Assembly: GCA_028867075.1 (NCBI GenBank)
Contig: JAGWGZ010000004.1
Coordinates: 1 to 42,597, forward strand
Reading direction: 5' to 3'
Source: Nanobdellota archaeon
GTDB taxonomy: Archaea > Nanobdellota > Nanobdellia > Pacearchaeales > GW2011-AR1
DNA length: 42,597 bases
In this document: positions 1 to 7,694 of the stretch, one piece after another
How the letters are laid out: each line of letters starts with the position of its first letter
How positions within the stretch are numbered: the stretch's first letter is position 1
Translations under genes and position numbers: made by a program
The notes under the pieces: model-generated
Databases searched by the model: none
Told to the model about the DNA's origin: nothing
What the model saw: only the letters and a program-made list of their open reading frames with translations

Positions 1-828
1 TCTTATAGCCTCAAAAAATCCACCACTTGCGCTATTTGCATTTGTGGGAGAATTTGCAACTGCTGTAGAATTATAATCTCCTAATGCTCCATACAGAACT
101 ATTGATGTCAATCCGTTATTTTTTGTTTTATTAACTGTAAAATTAAATTTGTTATCTGAACCTGTTTGAATTATTGCAGGACTTGTTCCACTTGTTAAAA
201 GTTTTCCGTCAATAAGGGGAGTCACAATATCATCTGCAGGAATTGCAATGGGAGTTCCGCTTGAATTATTATAAACTGCAACAACCCCTGGAAGAGGGGT
301 AGAGACGTTTGTATCATCCTCAACACTACAAATTGCACCAGAAAAATCCGGCTTATTATAATCTGTAAATGTTGCATTTTGTGAGGACGAATTTCCCTTG
401 CTGTCCGTTACTGTTACTGTGAACGGATCAGTTTCATCTTGAGTTGTTGAATGGGCTGTTCCGGTTATCAAACCGCTTGATGACATTGACAGCCCTGATG
501 GAACATTTTTAGAAGAATATGTAAGTGCCCCAGAACCACCGCTAGCCTGAACCTGATAGCTAACCGGATCCCCTTCATTCTCTGAAAAGTCTATTGAACT
601 AACCACTATGCTGGAACTTGATGGGTCGCTTGGAGTTGTTGTCTGTTCTGTGGTTGTGGTCTTCGGCGGAATAGGGTTAAATGGGGGAGGACATCCTGTT
701 AATATACCAAAACCCGCAACAGAAAGAAGCAAGGCCCCAAGAGTTCTTCTGAATCTTCCTCTCTTTCCATACTTCTGATTATTGGAAATGTACTTTTCCT
801 GATAGCTATTTCCGGCCTTTTTCACCAT
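1..828 (-). CDS. Secreted lipoprotein-like protein with Ig-like (He_PIG-type) domain, 3' end outside window
   Basis: This reading frame runs off the left edge of the window (276 codons seen), which is why the ORF track omits it. After a basic N-terminus (about residues 1-29) comes a hydrophobic stretch ending in ILTGC, which looks like a lipobox with Cys at about residue 43, then a Pro/Thr/Ser-rich linker. Residues of about 65-140 contain ENEGDPVSYQV, PSGLSMSSSGLITGT and FTVTVTDSKGN, the pattern of putative Ig/cadherin-like He_PIG domains of cell-surface proteins. The remainder is Asn/Ser/Thr-rich and resembles no enzyme I know. A TATA-like TTTATAAAT lies about 25 nt upstream of the ATG on the minus strand, so a leaderless start at 828 is likely. 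Inference: a surface-anchored extracellular protein of unknown ligand. Confidence 0.75.
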   Translation of the reverse strand, partial: MVKKAGNSYQEKYISNNQKYGKRGRFRRTLGALLLSVAGFGILTGCPPPFNPIPPKTTTTEQTTTPSDPSSSSIVVSSIDFSENEGDPVSYQVQASGGSGALTYSSKNVPSGLSMSSSGLITGTAHSTTQDETDPFTVTVTDSKGNSSSQNATFTDYNKPDFSGAICSVEDDTNVSTPLPGVVAVYNNSSGTPIAIPADDIVTPLIDGKLLTSGTSPAIIQTGSDNKFNFTVNKTKNNGLTSIVLYGALGDYNSTAVANSPTNANSASGGFFEAIR

Positions 829-972
829 AATTATAAGAGGGTTTCCTATTTATAAAACTTGTGAATCTGTAGTTACTAATAAGGAGGGACAAAAAAGAAT
901 TTACTTATCTATCTAAAGATTATTCTTCTTGGGACAGCTTTATGAATACTTTTTTTGGGTATAATTCCCGCC

Positions 973-1482
973 CTATTTTCTAGATAAAATAAGAAATTGA
1001 TTTAACTTCTCTGCAAATTCATATGCTTCAGTTTTGTCTATTAATATCTTATGTTTGGCCTCGTAAACTTCGGGTTTATAAAACTCTAAATTTCTTTTGG
1101 TTACTTGTTTGGTATCCGAGCTGCCATTCCAATTTTCTGTAACAGGAAAGCCCAATTCTTTTAATTTTAGATCCCAAGTGCAATCAACTTTGACCCATTT
1201 TCCACCAACTTTTACTTCTATAATGCTGTGGGGCCAGACAGTTCCAGATTTTTTTAGAATCTTTATCATGCTCTCTGGAAGTGGAAGATCTCTCCAGTCA
1301 AATATTACCTTGACAAGATGGACTTCGAATCCTTCTTTCTCTAGCAGGTTCTTTAAGATATAAGATTTATGCCTACAGTCTCCACAGGAGATATTTTCAT
1401 TCAATGCTGTCTCGTCGAATTTACAAACTTTATAAGGAATGCTCTGCACCTTCTCAAATAAATTAACAATTACAGGCTTCAT
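973..1482 (-). CDS. Transglutaminase-like cysteine protease-fold protein
   Basis: A 169-aa soluble protein with the core of the transglutaminase-like superfamily: CGDCRHKSYIL (candidate nucleophile Cys36), then WPHSIIEV (His85) and WVKVDCTWD (Asp100), in the order and rough spacing of the Cys-His-Asp triad. No signal peptide or membrane segment is visible, so it is probably cytoplasmic. Members of this fold act as peptidases, amidases or transglutaminases; the substrate cannot be told here. The start at 1482 is supported by a TATA element about 26 nt upstream that it shares with the divergent Nudix gene. It is a stand-alone domain rather than part of a larger surface protein, unlike many archaeal homologues. 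Confidence 0.7.
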   Translation of the reverse strand: MKPVIVNLFEKVQSIPYKVCKFDETALNENISCGDCRHKSYILKNLLEKEGFEVHLVKVIFDWRDLPLPESMIKILKKSGTVWPHSIIEVKVGGKWVKVDCTWDLKLKELGFPVTENWNGSSDTKQVTKRNLEFYKPEVYEAKHKILIDKTEAYEFAEKLNQFLILSRK

Positions 1483-1502
1483 ACATTCCTAAAACTTACA
1501 AA

Positions 1503-1514
1503 TCTTTATAAATT
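1503..1514. promoter_or_regulatory. Shared divergent TATA region
   Basis: The AT-rich stretch CTTTATAAATTAAT lies about 26 nt from both the minus-strand start at 1482 and the plus-strand start at 1534, which are only 51 bp apart. One near-symmetric TATA element, or two overlapping ones, probably serves both genes, and both transcripts would be leaderless. Confidence 0.55.
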
Positions 1515-1533
1515 AATTTATCCCGTTAGGTGC

Positions 1534-1977
1534 ATGAAAGCCCCAACAAAGCTTAGAGCATCTGCGTTAATATTCATAGATAAGAAAGTTGTAATAACTA
1601 AACATGATGTTCCGGATTATGGGGTTTATTATTTGCTTCCTGGAGGGGGCGTGGAACTTGGAGAAAGTCCGGAGGAAGCACTTAGGCGCGAAGTTAAGGA
1701 AGAGTGTGGCATCGAGATAGATATAAAGAGGTTGGTTTATTACAAAAGCGGTTATACTGACCAAGAGAATTACCTTGATTTGATATTTTTATGTGAAGCT
1801 AAAGGGAGAGATATGATTGCAAAAGACCCTGATGGAAATGTCAAAGAAATAGAGACTGCTTCTCCTGATAGATTAAGAGAAATTCGATTTTTTCCAAAAC
1901 AGATTGTTAAATTCAATCTAAGCGATATTCCTCAAGAAGCTACGTTTCTTGGGAAATTCAAGTATCCTGAAGATTAG
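1534..1977 (+). CDS. Nudix hydrolase
   Basis: A 147-aa protein of single-domain Nudix size. The Nudix box GGGVELGESPEEALRREVKE followed by ECGIEI matches GX5EX7REUXEEXGU with all metal-binding glutamates present, at about residues 37-62. The family hydrolyses nucleoside diphosphates linked to another moiety (NTPs, sugar nucleotides, dinucleotides) in the cytoplasm; the substrate cannot be assigned. The gene is divergent from the transglutaminase-like gene and stands about 115 bp before the TrpD-like operon. Because that operon handles nucleotides, a functional link is possible, but the gap and a separate TATA box suggest independent transcription. Confidence 0.9.
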   Translation: MKAPTKLRASALIFIDKKVVITKHDVPDYGVYYLLPGGGVELGESPEEALRREVKEECGIEIDIKRLVYYKSGYTDQENYLDLIFLCEAKGRDMIAKDPDGNVKEIETASPDRLREIRFFPKQIVKFNLSDIPQEATFLGKFKYPED

Positions 1978-2091
1978 TATAGCTTTGTTTGAGATTTCTA
2001 TTCATTTTAAGAAGTATAGTCTCTAATTACTCTTTTATTATAAAGTAGTAACAATAGAAACCTTTTTAAGAAAAGTTGGCACTTCTTCTAT

Positions 2092-3096
2092 ATGGGTTAT
2101 AGGGAACTGACGGAGAAGGTAATGTCTGGAGAATACCTAGATAAAAGCGAGATTATTGAGATAGTAAGTTTAATCAAAAACAGTTCTCTTTCGGACTTAG
2201 AGTTTGTTGCAATTCTCACAGCAATGCAAACCCGAGATCAACTAAAAGGTATATCTGTTGAAGAGTATAAAAATTTTGTAGAAGCATTCAGAACAAACGA
2301 ATGCCCGGACATTGATAATGCTTTGTGTAACTCTGGAACAGGAGGGGATAAGTTTGAAACTATAAATATAAGCACTATTGCATCTATTATTATAGCTAGC
2401 GGGGGGATTAATGTTCTTAAAAACGGATCCAAAGGTACCAGGGGCGGAAGAGGTTCCAAGGAAGCCTTTGAAGCTTTAGGGATAAATACATTGGAAGATA
2501 TAGATCAGGTATTCGGTGAGGCAAGAAAAGTTGGTATTGGATACTATGATTTTTCAAAGATAGTCCCCATAAAGGGTAGAGCGGGAGTGAAGTCTCCTCT
2601 TAATCTTCTTGGCCCCTTGTGTAACCCAGTACATTTAAAATATAAGGTTATGGGATGTTCTAATAAAGATTTTTCTGAAAAAATAGAACCAATACTCGAG
2701 CAGGTTTGTGAAAATTATATGATAACCTATAATCCTTCTATAGATGAAATTTCTCTGTGTGAGCCAACCATTATCTCTGAAAGGAGAAATCAAGTGAGGT
2801 CTAAGTATACGTTCAATCCAATAGAGCATGGTTTTACAGAGGTTAAGTATTCCGAGATATTATCTCCAAAAGACGATGGGGAAAATGTAGAATTAATGCT
2901 TTCTGTGCTGGGAGGGAAAGAGGGGCCAGCAAGAGAAATAGTCTGTCTAAATGCAGGTGCTGGATTATACCTTGCCTCAAAGGCAAATTCCGTAAGGGAA
3001 GGGTATAAATTAGCTATGGCGCTGATTGACAGCAGAAAGGCCATGAGAAAGCTTATAGAATGGAGAGAGCAACAGAAAGATGGGGCAACTCACTGA
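2092..3096 (+). CDS. TrpD-like glycosyltransferase family 3 protein (phosphoribosyltransferase or nucleoside phosphorylase fold)
   Basis: A 334-aa protein with the layout of anthranilate phosphoribosyltransferase and the related nucleoside phosphorylases: a helical N-domain, GTGGDKFETINIST (PRPP/phosphate loop, about residues 81-94), LKNGSKGTRGGRGSKEAFEALG, LLGPLCNP and a metal-binding-type IDEISL. The substrate loop differs from true TrpD: the usual KHGNR..SS segment reads KNGSKGTRGG, so anthranilate may not be the substrate. No other trp gene lies in the window. It is the first gene of an overlapping operon with a nucleotidyltransferase-methyltransferase, a dTMP-kinase-like protein and a HAD phosphatase, which points instead to base, ribose or nucleotide chemistry (inference). 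TTTTTAAG about 25 nt before the ATG is a plausible TATA box. Confidence 0.75.
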   Translation: MGYRELTEKVMSGEYLDKSEIIEIVSLIKNSSLSDLEFVAILTAMQTRDQLKGISVEEYKNFVEAFRTNECPDIDNALCNSGTGGDKFETINISTIASIIIASGGINVLKNGSKGTRGGRGSKEAFEALGINTLEDIDQVFGEARKVGIGYYDFSKIVPIKGRAGVKSPLNLLGPLCNPVHLKYKVMGCSNKDFSEKIEPILEQVCENYMITYNPSIDEISLCEPTIISERRNQVRSKYTFNPIEHGFTEVKYSEILSPKDDGENVELMLSVLGGKEGPAREIVCLNAGAGLYLASKANSVREGYKLAMALIDSRKAMRKLIEWREQQKDGATH

Positions 3097-4621
3097 GTTT
3101 AATGAGGTATACGAAAGACTGAGAGCCTCATCCAAGGACTGGAAGAGAATCTCGATAGTGAAGGAGAGTTTGAGTACAATTGTTAGAGATATTCTTAGGT
3201 ATTTACCTTCCCCAAAGGCATTCAAATATATCGGATCTACTGAATCAGGTAGTATGACTAAGATGGGGAGAGATATAGACTGCCTTTTAGCTTTTGAACC
3301 TTATAGCTCAGACTTATTTAGAGAGTCCTTAATGAACCACGGTACCCTTGAGAATATGGTCTTTAGAAAGAGCGATGTTGTACCAGACATAGCAACCGCA
3401 TTTTATGGGGGAGAGAAAATCGGGTTTATTGGAATTGAATACGGAAAAGATCCATTAAACGATCTCCAGGGAGATGTCTGGCTCCATCCTTCATTTAGTA
3501 GACAACATTTAGATCGAACTCAGGTAAGAGATGTTGTTCTAGGAAAAATATTATTTCACGTTCTTGGAATACCCAAAAAGCATTTTGGAGGAGGATTCAC
3601 AATAGAACAGCTTATCTCGCAATATGGAAATTTTGAAAATTTGCTTAATGAATTTTCTCGATCCAAAAAGATTTATGTGGACTTTTCAACAAAATACCGA
3701 GGTCAAAGCAATCTTCTTGTGGTAACATATCCATTTTGTGGTCTAAAGAATCTTGCAGAGAGTTTTACTGCTGAAGAATTGCAAGTCATTTCTGATTATT
3801 CTAAGAGAATTCTAGACTCTCCGAAGTTATTTCTTGAAGATTCCGTGACCATGTTTAATAGAAATCTATGGTCTGAAAGAGCGAAAAAACTTGGTAGTAG
3901 TGAGGCTTTTTCTTCTCCAGATATATACCTTACTAGGAAAGAAAACAGGATAGTTAACAAACTTTTAAGAAAAATTTTACCTAGAAGAATCTTGGATTTA
4001 GGGTGTGCTAATGGCTATAGCACTATTGGAATGACTCGAGGTCTAGATTCTGAGATTATAGGATTAGATAATAACTCCGATGCTATCAGGTTCGCAAAGA
4101 GGTTTGCAAGAGAAAAGCACAATACCTCTTTCGTTATTGGGAATATGGACTCTCTTGACTTTGAAAATGGTTATTTCGACGTTGTAATTCTTAAAAGAGC
4201 ATTAGAAAATATGACCTCAAGGGATTCTCAAAGTAGAGTTATTAACGAAGTTGGAAGAGTTCTTAAAGAAGGAGGAAAACTTTACTTGTTTGACGCTACT
4301 CAAGATAGTATTAATAAGATATCTGATTTAAGAGAAGCTTATGGACTCCCGGGTCTTACTCAACAGAACCACACCTATGTTCTCAGTGAGGAATTATTAC
4401 TCAAGATTGTAAAGGATTCATTTTATTTAGAAAGGATAATAGACAAGACCTCTACTTATCATTTTATAACCCGAATCTTATACCCCCTTGCATTTCGCGT
4501 AATGGGAAAAGACATGGATAAACTAAGATTTGATACCTCCCTACACAGAATATCCTCATTTCTTCCCTCATTGGGGGGTCTTGGGTTATATAAACTATAT
4601 CAATTCAGAAAAAATGAGTAG
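3080..4621 (+). CDS. CCA-adding-enzyme-like nucleotidyltransferase fused to a SAM-dependent methyltransferase
   Basis: A 513-aa two-domain protein. Residues of about 20-265 resemble archaeal class I CCA-adding enzymes: GSTESGSMTKMGRDIDCLL holds the GS motif and catalytic DxD pair, followed by HLDRTQVRDVVLGKILFHVLG, FTIEQLISQYGNFENLL and NLAESFTAEELQ, which match the central and tail regions of that family. A clear third carboxylate (the VDVVP segment of true CCA enzymes) is not obvious. Residues of about 300-440 form a class I methyltransferase: ILDLGCANGYS (motif I), IIGLDNNSDA (motif II), FDVVILKRALEN and VLKEGGKLYLFD. I know of no described family with this fusion. The start overlaps the TrpD-like stop by 17 bp, and the end overlaps the kinase start by 8 bp. 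The substrate could be an RNA 3' end or a nucleotide-linked small molecule. Confidence 0.75.
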   Translation: MGQLTEFNEVYERLRASSKDWKRISIVKESLSTIVRDILRYLPSPKAFKYIGSTESGSMTKMGRDIDCLLAFEPYSSDLFRESLMNHGTLENMVFRKSDVVPDIATAFYGGEKIGFIGIEYGKDPLNDLQGDVWLHPSFSRQHLDRTQVRDVVLGKILFHVLGIPKKHFGGGFTIEQLISQYGNFENLLNEFSRSKKIYVDFSTKYRGQSNLLVVTYPFCGLKNLAESFTAEELQVISDYSKRILDSPKLFLEDSVTMFNRNLWSERAKKLGSSEAFSSPDIYLTRKENRIVNKLLRKILPRRILDLGCANGYSTIGMTRGLDSEIIGLDNNSDAIRFAKRFAREKHNTSFVIGNMDSLDFENGYFDVVILKRALENMTSRDSQSRVINEVGRVLKEGGKLYLFDATQDSINKISDLREAYGLPGLTQQNHTYVLSEELLLKIVKDSFYLERIIDKTSTYHFITRILYPLAFRVMGKDMDKLRFDTSLHRISSFLPSLGGLGLYKLYQFRKNE

Positions 4622-5306
4622 AGTAAAGTCTATAGGATTTGATGGCCTTAATAGTTCTGGAAAGGGAACTCAGATAAGACTTTTCGGGTATTTCCTTGAA
4701 CAAGGGGGAATTCCAAGTATAATCCTTAGAGGAGATGGAACAAGATCTGGTCTCGGAAGAGAGGATTATGATCCCAGATCTGAATGGTGGAAAAGTAACT
4801 ATGAATTCCTTCTTGATAAATCTGATAATCCCATTGAGAAATTGAATCTTCAATATCAACGGCTTGCAAGGGAGTACAGAATTGTAAGAAAAAGAGTAGA
4901 AAAGAGTTGGGGCAGGAGTGTGATAATTCTGGATAGGTCCTATGTTTCCAGATATTTTACTCTTAAGCAGTTTATTCCTCAAATTTCTATGGAAGCCTCT
5001 TTGAAGAGTTATAATCCAAAGAATGGTGAGTTCATACCTCCAATAATTCCTGATCGCACAATAATCCTCAAAGTTCCTAAGTCAAGTTTAATTGAAAGGT
5101 TGCTTAAGAAAGAGGATTTGAGATCTCCAAGAGGGAAAGCGGTAATTAATATAATCGAAAAGAATTACGATCTTTTCATGGAGATCTTATTGGAACTCGA
5201 AGGAAGAAAAGACATAGTCATCATTGATGGTGACCGAGACGAGAAAGATATTAATAATGAGATTATTAGATTCTATGAGCATGAAACGAAAGGTACTCTT
5301 CCTTGA
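4614..5306 (+). CDS. Thymidylate-kinase-like P-loop nucleotide kinase
   Basis: The start at 4614 is chosen over the longer track ORF because MSRVKSIGFDGLNSSGKGTQ puts the Walker A motif at the normal distance from the N-terminus, and the ATG overlaps the previous stop by 8 bp (translational coupling). The 230-aa protein then has VIILDRSYVSRYF, equivalent to the DR(Y/H) motif of dTMP kinases, and DRTIILKVPKSSLIERL, the strand before the lid. Family role: transfer of phosphate from ATP to a nucleoside monophosphate such as dTMP. The region between the P-loop and the DRS motif is diverged, so specificity may differ. Its place between a nucleotidyltransferase fusion and a nucleotidase-type HAD protein suggests a dedicated nucleotide pathway rather than housekeeping dTTP supply (inference). 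Confidence 0.75.
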   Translation: MSRVKSIGFDGLNSSGKGTQIRLFGYFLEQGGIPSIILRGDGTRSGLGREDYDPRSEWWKSNYEFLLDKSDNPIEKLNLQYQRLAREYRIVRKRVEKSWGRSVIILDRSYVSRYFTLKQFIPQISMEASLKSYNPKNGEFIPPIIPDRTIILKVPKSSLIERLLKKEDLRSPRGKAVINIIEKNYDLFMEILLELEGRKDIVIIDGDRDEKDINNEIIRFYEHETKGTLP

Positions 5307-5934
5307 TATGGACGGGACACTCTACCCCATAGAGCAAGCATCTTTTTTATGTTCTCCTGTCCACGATCAGATAAGGGAAAGAACTATTAAGTATATCTGT
5401 GAGAAATCTGGGAAGAATTTAGAAGAGGCAAAAAAGATTTTTGAAAAACTTATGAAAGATTATCCGAAATGTTATAGCTTTGGACTTGAAGAGTGGTTTG
5501 GATTTAATCGAAAAGAGTATCTTGATTACTCTTGGAATATGGAAGCTTCAAAACTTATAAAACCTCAGCCTGAACTAAGATATCTGCTTAAAGATTTTTC
5601 TGAAAAATATGATATTTACTTGGTAAGTGATGCTCCCGGAATTTGGATAAAGAATGTAATTAATTTCCTTGGCATAGGCACCTTCCTTAAAGGTCAATTC
5701 AGTGGAACAGATTTGAACAAAAATAAGAAAGAGGGGCTCTTCCGGGAATTATTGATAAAAACCAGCTCGCCTCCCAGAGAGGCATATATGGTGGGAGACG
5801 AGGATGATATTGATATAATGCCGGCTAATAAAGAGGGGATAATAACAATTCATATCACCAAAGATAAGGGTTCTTCCGGCCATTATAAGGCAAATAACCT
5901 TAAAGAGGCAAGAGATATTCTGATGAGTAGTTAA
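5281..5934 (+). CDS. HAD-superfamily phosphatase, pyrimidine 5'-nucleotidase-like
   Basis: The start at 5281 is preferred to 5224 because it places the catalytic strand KVLFLDMDGTLYP at residues 4-16, the usual HAD position; the gene then overlaps the kinase by 26 bp. The 217-aa protein has motif I DMDGT, motif II LVSDAP, a candidate motif III lysine in NKNKKEGLF and motif IV VGDEDDIDI. The cap is a small helical insertion after motif I (C1 type), as in SDT1/PHM8-like pyrimidine nucleotidases and phosphoglycolate phosphatases. It likely removes phosphate from a nucleotide or sugar phosphate made by the operon. It is the last gene of the 2092-5934 operon, with 131 bp to rtcB. Confidence 0.8.
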   Translation: MKRKVLFLDMDGTLYPIEQASFLCSPVHDQIRERTIKYICEKSGKNLEEAKKIFEKLMKDYPKCYSFGLEEWFGFNRKEYLDYSWNMEASKLIKPQPELRYLLKDFSEKYDIYLVSDAPGIWIKNVINFLGIGTFLKGQFSGTDLNKNKKEGLFRELLIKTSSPPREAYMVGDEDDIDIMPANKEGIITIHITKDKGSSGHYKANNLKEARDILMSS

Positions 5935-6035
5935 CTCTAAATCTATAATGCTCCAGTAAGATTTTTTCTCTGCCAAACCTCATTCCTTTAAGACAGGTGA
6001 GAAATTGGCATATGACTCTTAGAAATTTCCTTAAT

Positions 6036-6045
6036 CTTTATAAAT
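6036..6045 (+). promoter_or_regulatory. TATA box of rtcB
   Basis: CTTTATAAAT is centred about 26 nt before the ATG at 6066, placing the transcription start at or next to the start codon. This supports the short start over the upstream ATG at 5997 in the ORF track. Confidence 0.6.
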
Positions 6046-6065
6046 TTCCCCTGTTTATTTCCAAA

Positions 6066-7235
6066 ATGGGCAAGAAGATTTTTGATTATTCCATCGGATC
6101 TGATGAGGCAACCGAGAGGCAGTTTAAGGAATGTTATTCCCAAAAATTCGTGCTTTCGGCAGCATTAATGCCTGATGCGCACCTTGGTTATGTGGCTCCG
6201 ATTGGCGCTGTTTTAGTTACAAAAGATTACATCGTCCCGTCCTGGGTGGGGTTTGATATTGGCTGCGGCATGATCGCTGTAAAACTTGAAGGAAAGAACA
6301 TTCTCGAAAAAATAAAAGAGAATAAAGACAGAGTTTATGAAATTGTTAAAACAGCAGTTCCGATGGGCCTTGGAAGGGCAAACAAGGGGCATGAAATTTC
6401 AGCAGACAGCAAAAGAAAATTTGAAGAGCTTCTTGGAAAGTTCCAAAAAGGGCCGCATGACAGGCAGGTGTATCAGTTCATAAAAAGCGTGGGTCTGCGT
6501 GACTTGGGGACGCTGGGCGCAGGGAATCACTTTCTTTCCCTGAATGAGGAAGAAAAACAAAAGAGCAGGGATTTTGCCTGGCTTATAATTCACTGCGGTT
6601 CCAGGGGCCTGGGGCATGAAGTTGCGAAGAGGTACATGATAAAATCTTCAGGGAGCAAAACTGAATTTGAAAAAACCCATCCCCTTAAAGCAAACTCTGA
6701 GACCGGAAAAGAATATTTGAATCTTCTTGATTTCGGGCTTGAATATTCCCTTTTGAACAGAATTGAAATAAGCAAAAGAGTTGCCAGATCATTAAGTTCC
6801 CTCTTCAATGAAGAAATAAAATCAAGATTTTGGGTGAATAAAACTCACAACCATGTAATATCCGAGAGCGGAAAATTTATTCATAGGAAAGGGGCCACTC
6901 CCGCAAAAAAAGGCGAGAAAGGAATAATTCCCGGGAACATGAGGGATGGCTCTTTTTTGGTCAGGGGGCTTGGGAACTCAAAATTCCTTAACTCTTCATC
7001 TCACGGTGCAGGAAGGGCAATGAGCAGGACGCAGGCAAAAAAAGAAATAACAATGGAGCAAATGAAAAAAGAAATGGACGGAATAAAAACAAACTTTGTG
7101 ATTGATGAGGCCCCTGAAGCATACAAGAATATTTTTGAAGTCATGGAAAAGCAAAGGTCATCTGTAAAAATCATGAAGCATCTTGTCCCCCTGATTAATT
7201 GGCAGGAATCATCAGGGCATTCAAGAGATTACTGA
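6066..7235 (+). CDS. rtcB: RNA-splicing ligase RtcB (short form)
   Basis: RtcB joins 2',3'-cyclic phosphate and 5'-OH RNA ends using GTP and Mn2+, and is the tRNA exon ligase of archaea. Seen here: MPDAHLGYVAPIGAV, GFDIGCGM (metal Cys), GTLGAGNHF (Asn/His), HCGSRGLGHEV, HNHV, and SSSHGAGRAMSR, whose His is the GMP acceptor in characterised enzymes. All metal and guanylylation residues are present. At 389 aa it is shorter than the usual 480 or so, and no intein is seen. The start at 6066 is supported by the TATA position and by MGKKIFDYS. Two tRNAs in this window have introns, which gives this ligase obvious substrates. The stop abuts the convergent pilus operon with no spacer (TGATCA). Confidence 0.92.
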   Translation: MGKKIFDYSIGSDEATERQFKECYSQKFVLSAALMPDAHLGYVAPIGAVLVTKDYIVPSWVGFDIGCGMIAVKLEGKNILEKIKENKDRVYEIVKTAVPMGLGRANKGHEISADSKRKFEELLGKFQKGPHDRQVYQFIKSVGLRDLGTLGAGNHFLSLNEEEKQKSRDFAWLIIHCGSRGLGHEVAKRYMIKSSGSKTEFEKTHPLKANSETGKEYLNLLDFGLEYSLLNRIEISKRVARSLSSLFNEEIKSRFWVNKTHNHVISESGKFIHRKGATPAKKGEKGIIPGNMRDGSFLVRGLGNSKFLNSSSHGAGRAMSRTQAKKEITMEQMKKEMDGIKTNFVIDEAPEAYKNIFEVMEKQRSSVKIMKHLVPLINWQESSGHSRDY

Positions 7236-7694
7236 TCATTTCATCCAGCAAAAAATTTTCAGCTGCCTTGGATTGTACTGCTGGATTGTTGCGGTTATCA
7301 GGATTCCCTGCGAGTAAATGTCCTTTTTATCATTAAGATTTAGATTGCAATTGCTGTTGTACTTGCATATTTGTGAAATGCAGGTCATTGTGCCTGGGGT
7401 TAGTGCTGAAAGGGTTTTGTTAGTATATAGGGGAAATGCAGAATAAGTTGAGTTCACGGGGAGGCTGCTGTCGCTTATTGAGATTATCTCCCCTCTTAAG
7501 GTGTCATTCAGTTCCACGCTTCGTAGCATGTAAGCTTCATAATTATAAACCGCAGAACTTGATGTTTGTTGCGGAGCTTGCTGTTCAAGGACAATAAAAA
7601 GGACCGCCGCCACAAGCAGGATGGCAAAAAATGCCTCTATGATTCTTATCCATGCTTTCCTGTTCTTGTGCCAAAATATAAAATTGTCTACCAT
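7236..7694 (-). CDS. Membrane-anchored pilin-like protein, last gene of the pilus operon
   Basis: A 152-aa protein with a short basic N-terminus (HKNRKAWIRIIEA), one hydrophobic helix (about residues 18-36, FFAILLVAAVLFIVL) and an extracellular domain with Cys-containing SQICKYNSNCNL. The Arg/Glu placement before the helix (RIIEAFFAILLV) resembles a class III pilin signal. It overlaps the preceding gene by 7 bp and closes the pilus operon, so a minor pilin or pseudopilin role is likely. Its stop codon directly abuts the rtcB stop. No family name can be given from sequence alone. Confidence 0.6.
   Translation of the reverse strand: MVDNFIFWHKNRKAWIRIIEAFFAILLVAAVLFIVLEQQAPQQTSSSAVYNYEAYMLRSVELNDTLRGEIISISDSSLPVNSTYSAFPLYTNKTLSALTPGTMTCISQICKYNSNCNLNLNDKKDIYSQGILITATIQQYNPRQLKIFCWMK

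Noticed and set aside
2092-3096. Tryptophan biosynthesis gene trpD
   Set aside because: The substrate loop differs from true TrpD and there are no other trp genes; the operon partners handle nucleotides.
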